A DNA stretch of 64,000 nucleotides from Paenibacillus_G sp049942825. GTDB lineage: Bacteria; Bacillota; Bacilli; Paenibacillales; NBRC-103111. The stretch lies in contig NZ_CP187970.1 in NCBI RefSeq assembly GCF_049942825.1, positions 2,666,001 through 2,730,000 on the forward strand, written 5' to 3'. A program made the translations under genes and the position numbers. Shown here piece by piece: positions 55,101 through 62,887 of the stretch. How positions within the stretch are numbered: the first letter of the stretch is position 1; every line of letters begins with the position of its first letter. The notes beneath the pieces were generated by a model, which saw only the letters and a list, made by a program, of their open reading frames with translations, did no database searches and was not told the DNA's origin.

Positions 55101-55993
55101 AAACGGAAAGCTACACCCGAAGATCCTGGGATGCCACCGCTTATATCGGGACTTCCATGTATATTAAGGTTGTCGATGAACGGACGGATGGGTGGGGTCA
55201 TATCAACGTGGACGACTTCCTTGTTCCTGTTCAAGGAGGCACGACGGATACGCAAGCCCCAACGGTGCCGGCCAATCTGCAAGCACCGGCCAAGACAGCG
55301 AATTCGGTCACGCTCAGCTGGGGAGCATCAACCGACAATGTCGGGGTTACCGGCTATTCCATCTTCCGCGATGGGACTCAAGTGGGCACCAGCACAACAA
55401 CGGGTTATACCGACACCGGATTAACAGCAGGCACAGCCTACGCCTACACGGTAAAAGCGTGGGATGCAGCCGGAAATGGATCCGCCGCCAGCAGCAGCTT
55501 GATGATTACGACCCAAGCTTCCACGATCGGTGGAATAACCAACCATGATTTCGAGAGCGGGAATTTGACCGGCTGGACAGTCGAAAGCGGTAACGCATTC
55601 AGTGCTGCAGACGTGACTGGCGATGTGAACTGGGGATGGGGTGGACCCTTCAATCAGAGTGGATCGTATCACCTGTGGGGGTTTAAAGACGGAGGTGACG
55701 GGCAAGTCGGCGTCCTCAAATCCGAGACATTCACACTTGACGGCAGCGGTGCCATCGATTTCTTGATCGGCGGCGGAAATGATATCAACAACCTGTACGT
55801 TGCTCTGGTGCGCGCTTCCGACGGAGCGGAACTGATGAAGACGACGGGCGGCAATAACGAAGCGTACAGCCGGATCACATGGAATGCCGGTTCTTATGTG
55901 GGGACGTCATGCTACATCAAGATTGTCGATAATGCAACGGGAGGCTTCGGGCATATCAATGTAGATGATGTGAATGTCCCTGCTTTGAAATAG
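52175..55993 (+). CDS. Secreted GH32 protein resembling cycloinulooligosaccharide fructanotransferase
   Basis: A 1272-residue secreted protein; the TTG at 52175 lies 7 bp after AAGGAGG and yields a clean signal peptide (LFQSKKWLSIMLSMTLGLIS). Order: LamG-type domain (about 33-265), GH32 propeller and sandwich (about 285-770), BIG2 Ig-like domain (about 776-850), CBM38-like module (about 860-1015), fibronectin type III domain (about 1026-1110), second CBM38-like module (about 1122-1272). There is no SLH domain, so it is released. As in the giant paralogue the nucleophile motif is WMNEPHAP (Glu300), while FRDP (Asp432) and WELP (Glu492) are kept. Length and module set fit P. macerans-type CFTases, which make cyclic inulooligosaccharides; a levan-active enzyme is the alternative. 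Confidence 0.85.
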   Translation: MFQSKKWLSIMLSMTLGLISCPAYQQTHAAATTVAQWKFDEGSGNTTKEAVGNTNDPIHYVFNNAVYKPSSAPEWKADGILGSALLFDGYSTWVTHNPIATPSTAMTIETWVAPRAYEWGDNGMLSAIVNQHDKPAKQGFVLGVFRGGTWSLQIGSGGNWYELWAYEPLPKYEWSHLTATVDGTQGTMKLYLNGQQVASRSIPANSTITPSANNLLIGKNNQSTPLAVFPLNMFNGLIDEVKIRSGAASAAEVQSSYQSYLTQLGGNMPTPDLGFDRSSYNGDKYRPTYHAIAPGHWMNEPHAPLYYNGQYHLFYQNNQHGPYWHNMHWGHWVSNDMVHWRDLPPAVSPELFQVDPDGDWTGSSVIDDAGNPTLFFTAGNDAKPYIGSNQNIGVARSTVKQDGDNDLKKWIKESKLAVTQQPGQGKIGEFRDPYVFKDGSTWFMLVGTGIDGQGGTAAVYSTSDSNLMNWTYRGPLYQSNTAVYPHLGTVWELPVLLPLGNGKHLLAISPVGSGADVEVYYWIGTWNSGTAKFTPDQPAPQLMDFGDFKFTGPSAFVDPVLGRNILFTIAQGERSSQEESDAGWAHNAGLPVELSLRPDGKLGINPIRELQSLRGQQLVNITTDTSFAAANTALSAVSGDTLEIEMELARGAADQVGIKVRRSPNGEEETLLYYKNSADEYGVNRTKTVAGTNKGIQKGTVDIGNENVKLHVFLDKSMVESYLNGLKSITTRTYSTREDAKGLQLWADTNTDSIVVKSLKVWSMNSAYVQTPASGVTLSPASLQVTVGEKKPLQATVAPSNATNKNVTWTSSNPGVATVVNGVVIGKSAGTATITVKTRDGAKTAASAITVAAPASSANLTNGGFESGNLSGWIVESGNAFSDAAVTNQSVFWETQPFNHKGTYHLWGMKNGDEAAGVLKSQNFTLGGNGQISFLVGGGSDIDKLYVSFHRASDGKELFRSTGPGTYWNWQSSKGETESYTRRSWDATAYIGTSMYIKVVDERTDGWGHINVDDFLVPVQGGTTDTQAPTVPANLQAPAKTANSVTLSWGASTDNVGVTGYSIFRDGTQVGTSTTTGYTDTGLTAGTAYAYTVKAWDAAGNGSAASSSLMITTQASTIGGITNHDFESGNLTGWTVESGNAFSAADVTGDVNWGWGGPFNQSGSYHLWGFKDGGDGQVGVLKSETFTLDGSGAIDFLIGGGNDINNLYVALVRASDGAELMKTTGGNNEAYSRITWNAGSYVGTSCYIKIVDNATGGFGHINVDDVNVPALK

Positions 55994-56048
55994 AGCCATA
56001 CAAGCGGAAACGTCCGTATCTTCCTTGGACATTTCCTCACTGTGCAAT

Positions 56049-56107
56049 AAGAGGGGGCTGTCCCACAAGTCATACTCACATGACTTTGGGACAGCCCCTC
56101 TCTTATT
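56049..56107. terminator. Strong bidirectional terminator between convergent genes
   Basis: AAGAGGGGGCTGTCCCACAAG pairs with the inverted sequence ending at 56107 (about 20 bp with few mismatches), with TCTTATT on one side and AATAAGA-type ends on the other. It serves the secreted GH32 gene and the convergent RNase gene. Confidence 0.85.
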
Positions 56108-56116
56108 CATTCCAGA

Positions 56117-56560
56117 CTAATACCATCTCTTGAACGTCGCGTAATGGTCGCTGGTTGTGTAATACAGGCCGTCGTTCGAGAACAGAACGCGCTGCGAGCC
56201 TCTGCAGCCTGATTTGTAGTATGCGTCGGCCTCGTACCATACGCGGCCGGAGGCGGATGGCAGCTTGCCCTCGCGGTTGTAGAAGACGTCGCCGCCGATG
56301 CTGTAGCCCGGTGCTGCCGTGGCCAGGTTGCACTGGCTGGAAACCCAGCCTCTCTGGGCCGCTTGGCTCTTGGTGATAAAGTTGCCCGGCAGCCAGCCGT
56401 TCGCTTTGATGTAGTTGATGATGCCGGCAAAATCCGTAGGCCCGGACACGGCCGCTTCGGCTGTCGGGGCGCCTCCGTTCGGGATCACCGACCCCACGCT
56501 GCCGAATATCAGGCTGAGCATAAGGGCGAACATGGCGATGAATCTCAACGCGGTTTTCAT
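56117..56560 (-). CDS. Secreted barnase-type guanyl-specific ribonuclease
   Basis: A 147-residue exported RNase with AAAGGAGG upstream and a signal peptide (ALRFIAMFALMLSLIFGSVG, cleavage after about AEA). The mature part closely follows barnase: FAGIINYIKANGWLPGNFIT, KSQAAQRGWVSSQCNLATAA, PGYSIGGDVFYNREGKLPSA, then WYEADAYY with the general base Glu, RVLF with the catalytic Arg and TTSDHYATFKRW with the catalytic His. It cleaves RNA outside the cell. Two Cys not present in barnase (in SSQC and KSGC) could form a disulfide. No barstar-like inhibitor gene is visible in the window, and a decayed copy lies at 37.84-38.00 kb. Confidence 0.93.
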   Translation of the reverse strand: MKTALRFIAMFALMLSLIFGSVGSVIPNGGAPTAEAAVSGPTDFAGIINYIKANGWLPGNFITKSQAAQRGWVSSQCNLATAAPGYSIGGDVFYNREGKLPSASGRVWYEADAYYKSGCRGSQRVLFSNDGLYYTTSDHYATFKRWY

Positions 56561-56866
56561 TACATAAAGCCTCCTTTGTCTGAGAGATAGGAATGATAGG
56601 AATACGAAATTTCTAGAACAGTATAAAGGAAAATATTCCCTTTGTTTGTAATGTTTTTATGAAGGGATCTTCGAAAAGAGCAGTTGCTGTGCAGGGGGCC
56701 GCATGATACGATCACCTGAAGACCAATGCTTTTCTGACGATAGTGAAGGCCGTGGGATAGAGCGCAAACATACTTTTAATGAAGCGGCGCGGGAATAGGA
56801 ACGGTACCGTCAAGGTGCATGATTTGCTTCACGAGGGCGGGGGCGAGAGAAGGAGGAGGAGCTGCA
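56561..56866. other. Intergenic region
   Basis: Contains the RNase promoter on the minus strand (a TATACT-like -10 near 56612) and an inverted repeat GGAAAATATTCCC at 56628-56640. No gene seen. Confidence 0.35.
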
Positions 56867-57244
56867 GTGTCATCATTTTCATTCGAGGGAATGGATCATG
56901 TCCAATTGGCTGCGCCCGAGGGATGCGAAGAAGAAGCCAGGGGGTTCTACGCAGAAGTGTTAGGTTGGCAGGAGATTCCCAAGCCGGAGCCGCTGAAGAA
57001 GCGCGGGGGAGTATGGTTCCAATGCGGCATCCATCAGGTGCATATCGGTGTGCAGCAGGAGTTCCGTCCCGCGCTTAAAGCGCATCCCGCTTTCAGGGTG
57101 AAGCGGCTCGAGGAGCTGCGCGCCCATCTGCTTCAGCAGAGCATACCTGTCATTGACGACGATGCCAGATCGGAGGAAGGCGTTAGCCGCTTCTACGTCA
57201 GCGATCCGTTCGGCAACCGGCTGGAGTTCCTGGAGTGGCACTAA
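56867..57244 (+). CDS. VOC-family (glyoxalase/bleomycin-resistance-type) protein
   Basis: A 125-residue protein from GTG with GGAGGAGG upstream. Two beta-alpha-beta-beta-beta repeats of the vicinal oxygen chelate fold are recognisable: FEGMDHVQLAAPEGCEEEAR then FYAEVLGWQEIPKPEP, and FRVKRLEELRAHLLQQSIPV then RFYVSDPFGNRLEFLEWH. His in MDHVQ and Glu in RLEFLE are likely metal ligands. Substrate unknown. Confidence 0.88.
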   Translation: MSSFSFEGMDHVQLAAPEGCEEEARGFYAEVLGWQEIPKPEPLKKRGGVWFQCGIHQVHIGVQQEFRPALKAHPAFRVKRLEELRAHLLQQSIPVIDDDARSEEGVSRFYVSDPFGNRLEFLEWH

Positions 57245-57270
57245 TCTCAGGGCAAAAATGAGGGCGCGCG

Positions 57271-57712
57271 ATGAGTATCATGTTATTTATGGAAGGCATT
57301 CTGATCGGCTTGGCCATTGCGGCACTTGTGGGGCCGATCGGTCTGCTCTGCATCCGGCGGTCGCTGGTCCAGGGCCGGATCTACGGGCTTGTCTCGGGCC
57401 ACGATCTACGGCATCGTCGCCGGATTCGGCCTTACGGCGGTGTCCGGCTTTCTGACGGCCCATGCGTTCTGGCTGCAGCTGCTTGGCGGGATCTTCCTAT
57501 GCTATCTCGGATGGCGGACCCTGCGATCCAAGCCGCCCGAGCAATCCGCCGCCGTACAGAGGGGAAGCCTGCTGAAGTCGTATACCTCGATTTTTCTCCT
57601 CACAATCACGAATCCCATGACGATTCTGTCCTTCACAGGCATCTTCGCGGGGCTGGGGCATACGGCCGGATCTAGTGATTGGAACGATTCCCTCGTGCTC
57701 GTTCGTCTTTAG
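57271..57712 (+). pseudogene. LysE-family exporter, frameshifted and 3' truncated
   Basis: The first frame gives MEGILIGLAIAALVGPIGLL and CIRRSLVQGRIYGLVSG, the LysE N-terminus; at about 57400 reading moves to another frame, ATIYGIVAGFGLTAVSGFLT, then FLLTITNPMTILSFTGIFAG, and stops at 57712. LysE exporters are about 200-210 residues with six helices; here the last two helices are missing. Broken by both frameshift and truncation. Confidence 0.85.
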
Positions 57713-57803
57713 AGAACATTTCGCTATACTCATACTCTCCATCGCTTGGGGAGGCCCCGTGATTTTATAATGGATGAATGGAGAATCACGGGGAGGACTA
57801 CAC

Positions 57804-58661
57804 ATGACTCAGAGAAAAGACGTTCACGGTCTGCTGGAAACACTCCGCAGCACAGGCGTAGTGGACAGCCGCACCTATGCAAGGGAGCAGCTGAAGGGCA
57901 CTACCGATGGGGTGGTATACGAGCTCGCGGTCGGAGAGGAACCGGCCTATGTGTTGAAGATGGACCGCCCGGAGGAGATTCGCCAGGTGGAGCAGTTCTA
58001 TACGGCGTATGCGGACAGCCGCCTGCTGCCGAGGCTGCTTCACGCGGACCCGGCGGGCGGCAGCATGGTGTATTCCTTCGTGCCCGGGACGACGCACATT
58101 CACCGGGGCCCCAAGGCCCGCTGGATGATCCGGCTGGTCCGGGAGCTGCTGAACAAGTATCAGGCGTGCCCAAGCAGCGAAGGATGGGGGCGGCTCGAGG
58201 CGCCGCGGGAGTCTTGGCGGGCCTTTCAAGAGCGGAGTGCGGAGGATGCGTCCCGTACCTTGGCTGGGATCCTTCCCGCTGAGGATCATGAACGGATCAG
58301 GGGGCTGCTCGGACGGATTTCCGATGCGGGAGAGCCTTATCTGCTGCACGGCGATACCGGCATCCACAATTTTGTATTTCATCACCGTGAGCTCTGCGGC
58401 GTGATCGATCCTTCGCCGATGACCGGTCCGGTGCTGTATGATTTGACATACGCGTTCTGTTCATCCCCGGACGACTTGAATCTGGATACCCTGCTCGCCG
58501 CCTATGACGTGCTGCATCCTAAGCCGGTAGATCAGACCCGGCTGATCGAGGAAACGGTCTTCCAGCTCTACTGCCGTATTGCCATCTGCGTCAGCGTGCA
58601 TCCACAGGATCTGGAAGGCTATCTGCAGGCTTGGCCCAACTGGCGCGACCTGATCTCCTAG
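57804..58661 (+). CDS. Aminoglycoside phosphotransferase-fold kinase
   Basis: A 285-residue protein; the ATG at 57804 follows GGGGAGGAC and is preferred over a start 30 bp upstream. APH-fold signatures: TDGVVYELAVGEEPAYVLKM (nucleotide loop and Lys), LLHGDTGIHNFVF with catalytic Asp (Brenner motif), and GVIDPSPMTGPVLYDL with the metal Asp. Acceptor unknown. It heads a cluster of three same-strand genes with a GNAT enzyme and a P-loop kinase. Confidence 0.85.
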   Translation: MTQRKDVHGLLETLRSTGVVDSRTYAREQLKGTTDGVVYELAVGEEPAYVLKMDRPEEIRQVEQFYTAYADSRLLPRLLHADPAGGSMVYSFVPGTTHIHRGPKARWMIRLVRELLNKYQACPSSEGWGRLEAPRESWRAFQERSAEDASRTLAGILPAEDHERIRGLLGRISDAGEPYLLHGDTGIHNFVFHHRELCGVIDPSPMTGPVLYDLTYAFCSSPDDLNLDTLLAAYDVLHPKPVDQTRLIEETVFQLYCRIAICVSVHPQDLEGYLQAWPNWRDLIS

Positions 58662-58685
58662 CCGCCGGTTGAGAGGAGGAGTGCT

Positions 58686-59189
58686 ATGACGAGGGCAAAA
58701 GCATTCGAGATCGTGGAACGGCCGCCTACCGTGGAGGAGCATCTCATGCTGTGGCAAGCTGCGGGATGGGGCACCGTAGACTCCCGGATGGCGGAAACGT
58801 CGATCGCCCGTTCCGTGCATGCGGTGGTGGCTGAGGCGGAAGGCCGCACGGTGGGCATGGGCCGCATTGTCGGGGACGGTGCGATGTACTTTTATATCCA
58901 GGATGTGGCTGTCCTGCCTGAATACCGGGGGCGGGGGATCGGCAGGGCGATCGTGGAGCGGCTGCTGGCGTATATCCGGGCGAACCGGTATGCGCAGGGG
59001 CTCGCGTTCGTCGGGCTGTTTGCGTCCCCGGGCAAGGAGGGGTTCTACGAACGGTTCGGCTTCCGTGATCACTCTCCCAGCATGACCGGCATGTTCCTGG
59101 TGATGGAAGACGCTGAGCCTGCAGGTGTTGCTATAGTGACAGGGGGCGGCAGCGGAAAAGAGAACAGCGAAGGGGGCGGGAGCGTATGA
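58686..59189 (+). CDS. GNAT-family N-acetyltransferase
   Basis: A 167-residue protein with GAGGAGGAG upstream. The acetyl-CoA site is clear: YIQDVAVLPEYRGRGIGRAI, with the Q/RxxGxG/A pyrophosphate loop (YRGRGIG), then GLFASPGKEGFYERFGFRDH. The last 25 residues are Gly/Ser/Glu-rich and perhaps disordered. Substrate unknown. It overlaps the following gene by 4 bp (ATGA), so the two are translationally coupled. Confidence 0.92.
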   Translation: MTRAKAFEIVERPPTVEEHLMLWQAAGWGTVDSRMAETSIARSVHAVVAEAEGRTVGMGRIVGDGAMYFYIQDVAVLPEYRGRGIGRAIVERLLAYIRANRYAQGLAFVGLFASPGKEGFYERFGFRDHSPSMTGMFLVMEDAEPAGVAIVTGGGSGKENSEGGGSV

Positions 59190-59698
59190 CGGGTCAGTCC
59201 AAGACTCCGCTGTTTATCGTTACTGGAGCAAGCGGCTCCGGCAAAACGACGGTCATTCCGGAGCTGCGGCGAATTCTGCCGGACATGGCCGTATTCGATA
59301 TCGACGACATTCTTCCATTCGCCCGGGAAGATTGGCAGAGCATCCGGAATATCTGGTTTCGTGTGGCCAGAGGCATTGCCGAAAGCGGACGAATGACCGT
59401 GATCTGCGGGACCGTGATGCCGTGGGATGCCGAGCAGTGCGAGGATTATTCCTATTTTGCGAACGTGCACTACTTGAATCTGCATTGCGACGAAGAAAGC
59501 CGGATAGCCCGGCTGGAGGCAAGGAGCTGGCCTGAGGAGCGGATTGCGGAGCATTTGAAGTTTGCCAGGTGGCTGCTGGACAATGCGGATCTGGCTTATG
59601 ATCCGCCCATGCCGACCTTGGATACGTCCGAGACGGACCCAGCCGAGGTGGCTCTAGGAATACGAGAGTGGATACACAGCAATGCCGGCCATGGTTAG
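59186..59698 (+). CDS. P-loop nucleoside-kinase-like protein
   Basis: A 170-residue protein with Walker A GASGSGKTT (residues 14-22) and an early DIDD pair (FDIDDILPF), as in shikimate- or gluconate-kinase-like small kinases. CDEESRIARLEARSWPEERI provides the LID-type arginines. It may phosphorylate a small metabolite; substrate unknown. Start overlaps the GNAT gene. Confidence 0.85.
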   Translation: MTGQSKTPLFIVTGASGSGKTTVIPELRRILPDMAVFDIDDILPFAREDWQSIRNIWFRVARGIAESGRMTVICGTVMPWDAEQCEDYSYFANVHYLNLHCDEESRIARLEARSWPEERIAEHLKFARWLLDNADLAYDPPMPTLDTSETDPAEVALGIREWIHSNAGHG

Positions 59699-59716
59699 CT
59701 GAAGGGATGAGACCGA

Positions 59717-59794
59717 GTGGAACAAGAGATCAAAGAGATCCACGACCCTGTGGCGGATCTCAAGCAGCTTCATGCGAAGCATCACACCGGGTAA
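59717..59794 (+). CDS. Possible 25-residue mini-ORF
   Basis: GTG start after AAGGGATGAG; encodes EQEIKEIHDPVADLKQLHAK and a short tail. It may be the start of a lost gene. The remainder up to 59887 is empty. Confidence 0.2.
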   Translation: MEQEIKEIHDPVADLKQLHAKHHTG

Positions 59795-59887
59795 GAGAAG
59801 GGGATTGGGAAGTAGAGCCAAGCCGTCCGGGTGGGCTAATTCCTCCAATACTCCAGTTTAATGTCTCCCTGGGATAAAGGAAAGAGC

Positions 59888-59920
59888 AAAAAACCTGCTG
59901 ACCTATGGGCCGGCAGGTTT
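59888..59920 (-). terminator. Intrinsic terminator of the ABC-F gene
   Basis: AAACCTGC and GCAGGTTT close a hairpin with inner pairs; on the minus strand six T follow. It sits 20 bp after the ABC-F stop. Confidence 0.85.
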
Positions 59921-59940
59921 CTTCATGACTACCAAGGGTT

Positions 59941-61497
59941 CTAGAACACCTTCGTCGTCCAGGACTCGCAGTTCCAGGTATCCGTCACGACGTCGCGGTA
60001 AAATTCCGGTTCGTGGGAGATGAGCAGGATGCTGCCTTTGTACGCCTTGAGGGCGCGCTTCAGCTCATCCTTCGCATCCACGTCCAGATGGTTCGTGGGC
60101 TCGTCGAGCACGAGCAGGTTCGTCTCGCGGTTGATCAGCTTGCAGAGGCGGACCTTGGCTTTCTCGCCGCCGCTCAGCACCGCGATCTTACTCTCGATGT
60201 GCTTCGTCGTCAGGCCGCACTTGGCCAGCGCCGCGCGCACCTCGAACTGGTTGAAGGAAGGGAACTCGCTCCAGATTTCGTCAATGCAGGTATTGTAGTT
60301 GGCATCCTTCGCTTCCTGCTCGAAGTAGCCGATATCGAGGTTGTCGCCGAGCCTCACCGAGCCGGACAGCGCCGGAATCTCGCCAAGGATGCTGCGCAGG
60401 AGCGTCGTCTTCCCGATCCCGTTCGCGCCGACGAGGGCGATCTTCTGGCCGCGCTCCATCCGCAGATCGAGCGGGCGGGACAGCGGGCTGTCATAGCCGA
60501 TGACCAGCTGCGACGTCTCGAAGATGAGCTTGCCGGACGTCCGCGCATCCTTGAAGTTGAACTGCGGCTTCGGCTTTTCCTTCGCCAGCTCAATGACATC
60601 CATCTTGTCGAGCTTCTTCTGGCGGGACATCGCCATGTTCCGGGTGGCTACGCTCGCTTTGTTGCGCGCCACGAAGTCTTTGAGGTCCGCAATTTCCTGC
60701 TGCTGCCGCTTGTAGGCGGATTCGAGCTGCTGCTTCTTCATCTCATAGACCGACTGGAAATGATCGTAGTCTCCGACGTAGCGGTTGAGCTCCTGGTTCT
60801 CCATATGATAGATGAGATTGATGACGCTGTTCAGGAACGGGATATCATGGGAGATGAGGATGAACGCATTCTCGTACTCCTGCAGGTACCGCTTCAGCCA
60901 TTCGATATGCTGTTCGTCAAGATAGTTCGTCGGCTCGTCGAGGAGCAGGATGTCCGGCTTCTCAAGCAGCAGCTTCGCCAGCAGGACCTTCGTCCGCTGT
61001 CCGCCGCTGAGGTCGTTGACGTCCTTGTCGAGTCCGATATCGGTCAGCCCGAGACCGCGGGCGGTTTCTTCGATCTTCGCATCGATCATATAGAAATCCT
61101 GGTCGGTGAGCGTATCCTGGATCACGCCGACCTCCTCGAGCAGCTGCTCGAGCTCCTCCGGAGAGACCTCGCCCATCCGGCCGTACATGTCGTTCATCTC
61201 CTGCTCCATATCGAACAGGTATTGGAACGCACCCTTGAGCACGTCGCGGATCGTCATGCCCTTGTTCAGCACGGCGTGCTGGTCGAGATAACCGACGCGC
61301 ATGCGCTTGGACCACTCCACCTTGCCGTCGTCCGGCTGCAGCTTGCCGGTAATGATGTTCATGAAGGTTGATTTGCCTTCGCCGTTGGCGCCGATCAGTC
61401 CGATGTGCTCGCCTTTGAGCAGGCGGAAAGATACGTTATTGAAGATCGCGCGGTCTCCAAAGCCGTGGCTCAGTCGTTCTACATTAAGTATGCTCAT
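59941..61497 (-). CDS. ABC-F family ATPase (YkpA/YbiT-like)
   Basis: A 518-residue protein with two ATP-binding cassettes and no membrane segments. Domain 1 has Walker A GANGEGKST, signature LSGGQ and Walker B LLLDEPTNYLD; domain 2 has GANGIGKTT, LSGGEK and LVLDEPTNHLD. The linker between them (YEMKKQQLESAYKRQQQEIA and on) is charged and helical, and the N-cassette holds an arm-type insertion. ABC-F proteins act on ribosomes in translation control or antibiotic protection. The tail is short (TWNCESWTTKVF), unlike resistance-type members, so a housekeeping role is likelier. Confidence 0.93.
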   Translation of the reverse strand: MSILNVERLSHGFGDRAIFNNVSFRLLKGEHIGLIGANGEGKSTFMNIITGKLQPDDGKVEWSKRMRVGYLDQHAVLNKGMTIRDVLKGAFQYLFDMEQEMNDMYGRMGEVSPEELEQLLEEVGVIQDTLTDQDFYMIDAKIEETARGLGLTDIGLDKDVNDLSGGQRTKVLLAKLLLEKPDILLLDEPTNYLDEQHIEWLKRYLQEYENAFILISHDIPFLNSVINLIYHMENQELNRYVGDYDHFQSVYEMKKQQLESAYKRQQQEIADLKDFVARNKASVATRNMAMSRQKKLDKMDVIELAKEKPKPQFNFKDARTSGKLIFETSQLVIGYDSPLSRPLDLRMERGQKIALVGANGIGKTTLLRSILGEIPALSGSVRLGDNLDIGYFEQEAKDANYNTCIDEIWSEFPSFNQFEVRAALAKCGLTTKHIESKIAVLSGGEKAKVRLCKLINRETNLLVLDEPTNHLDVDAKDELKRALKAYKGSILLISHEPEFYRDVVTDTWNCESWTTKVF

Positions 61498-61815
61498 TGA
61501 GTGACACCTTTTCTTTTAGTCTTCATTCTTTCCCTATTATATGCGCAGGTGGCGAACAACTCAATGTGGGGACTTTGGTTATTATTGAAAAAATCCGTAC
61601 AGGATGGGGACCGCGGCTTATAAAATAAGGACGCAAGCCCATAAACCGGTCCGAAAGAGAAGAGGCGCCTCATCCCATTGGCCCGGATGGGAAGAGAGGC
61701 AGAATCAGGGATGGCAGAACAGTCACCCATGTGAATGAACTGCTGCTCTGCTGCCTGCTCTTCCGGTGCGAATAGGGTGCAAGTATATATGAAGAACAGC
61801 GGAAGCCGGCCAAGG
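61498..61815. other. Intergenic region
   Basis: Holds the ABC-F leader (ribosome-site region near 61505) and no convincing gene. No terminator for the metallo-hydrolase gene is evident. Confidence 0.35.
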
Positions 61816-62556
61816 TTACAGCTCGAGCGCTTCTCTCGGCTTCAGCAGATTCAGGGTCACCCGGCCTGCCGCGGCGGCCTCCAGCCGTGCGGGGATATCC
61901 GGTGTCTCCCGGTAGACCGGGGGATGGTGAATGGCCCCGTAGTGGATGGGGATAAGCACGCCGGCTTGAAGCACGGCCGCAGCCGAGACGGCCTGCTCAG
62001 GCGTCAGACAGATCGGCTGGCCGCTCGGCGTCCGGCCGGGTACCTCCAGCACAGCTCCGTTGACCGGAAGGCAGGCGGCGTCGAAGGGGCCATGAGCCGC
62101 GGTAATGGACCACCAATAGCCATGCCACAGCGTATCGCCGCAGTGGATGGCTCTGCGTCCGCCGGCTTCGACAATCCAGGCGATCTGGGGATCGCCGACG
62201 CCGTCCACCGAGGGAGCCGCCGTCACGGTGATTCCGCCGCCGAGCTCGTAGGCCGTACCGGCCGTACTGCCTGAGACATTCCGCAGTCCGGCCGCCCGGG
62301 CGGCGTCAGCCCCCTGCTCCGGCACATAGACGGGAATATCAGGGCCGTAAGCTGCGATGATCGCCTCGGGATCAAAGTGATCCTCATGCAAATGCGTGAC
62401 CAGTACGGCGTCGGCTCTTCCGAATTCGGCCAGCGGATACATCGGCTCCTTGGAACCGCCGAACTTCGCGGGAATGCGTGTAACCGCATCGATGACCACA
62501 GCCTTGTCTCCTGCCTCAATCCGGATGCCTGCCCAAGGTAAACGTTGAATTTTCAT
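61816..62556 (-). CDS. Metallo-beta-lactamase-fold hydrolase (UlaG/YtkL-like)
   Basis: A 246-residue protein; the ATG at 62556 follows GGAGGATGGG and is preferred over an in-frame start 18 bp upstream. The metal site HLHEDHFD (HxHxDH) is intact, with further ligands likely in IHCGDTLWHG (Asp) and IPIHYGAIH (His). Layout fits the compact beta-lactamase_2/3 hydrolases related to UlaG. Substrate unknown. Confidence 0.88.
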   Translation of the reverse strand: MKIQRLPWAGIRIEAGDKAVVIDAVTRIPAKFGGSKEPMYPLAEFGRADAVLVTHLHEDHFDPEAIIAAYGPDIPVYVPEQGADAARAAGLRNVSGSTAGTAYELGGGITVTAAPSVDGVGDPQIAWIVEAGGRRAIHCGDTLWHGYWWSITAAHGPFDAACLPVNGAVLEVPGRTPSGQPICLTPEQAVSAAAVLQAGVLIPIHYGAIHHPPVYRETPDIPARLEAAAAGRVTLNLLKPREALEL

Positions 62557-62756
62557 CGATCCCATCCTCCTCATTTATAACTCATATAGTGTATTTATGC
62601 CGGTTAGTTGTCTGTGAGATGATCATAACAGAAAAGGAATAACCTGTAAATGTAATTTTTGGAGGTTAATAAAAGAACAGGCCCCAGCGGGTATGTAATT
62701 CTCAGGGAACAGGCAGGCCGTGAAAGAGGGAGGCGGGAGAGGCGGGAGGGAACGCC

Positions 62757-62789
62757 AAAAAGCCCCGCCGTCCCAAGGGACGCGGAGCT
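62757..62789 (-). terminator. Intrinsic terminator of the DMT transporter gene
   Basis: AGCTCCGC-GTCCC pairs with GGGAC-GGCGGGGCT on the minus strand, followed by TTTTT. The rest of 62557-62887 shows no gene. Confidence 0.75.
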
Positions 62790-62887
62790 GCTCATTCGGA
62801 TGAGGAGATCATCCGGACAGGATATCCGGGCGGCTTCCCCGCACGGCATCAGGATATGCCGCCAGGCCGGCTCGGAAGCCGCCGGGT

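Noticed and set aside
60013..61371. 452-codon plus-strand ORF opposite the ABC-F gene
   Set aside because: Antisense shadow; its Leu/Arg/Val/Glu-rich sequence mirrors the ABC-F codons.
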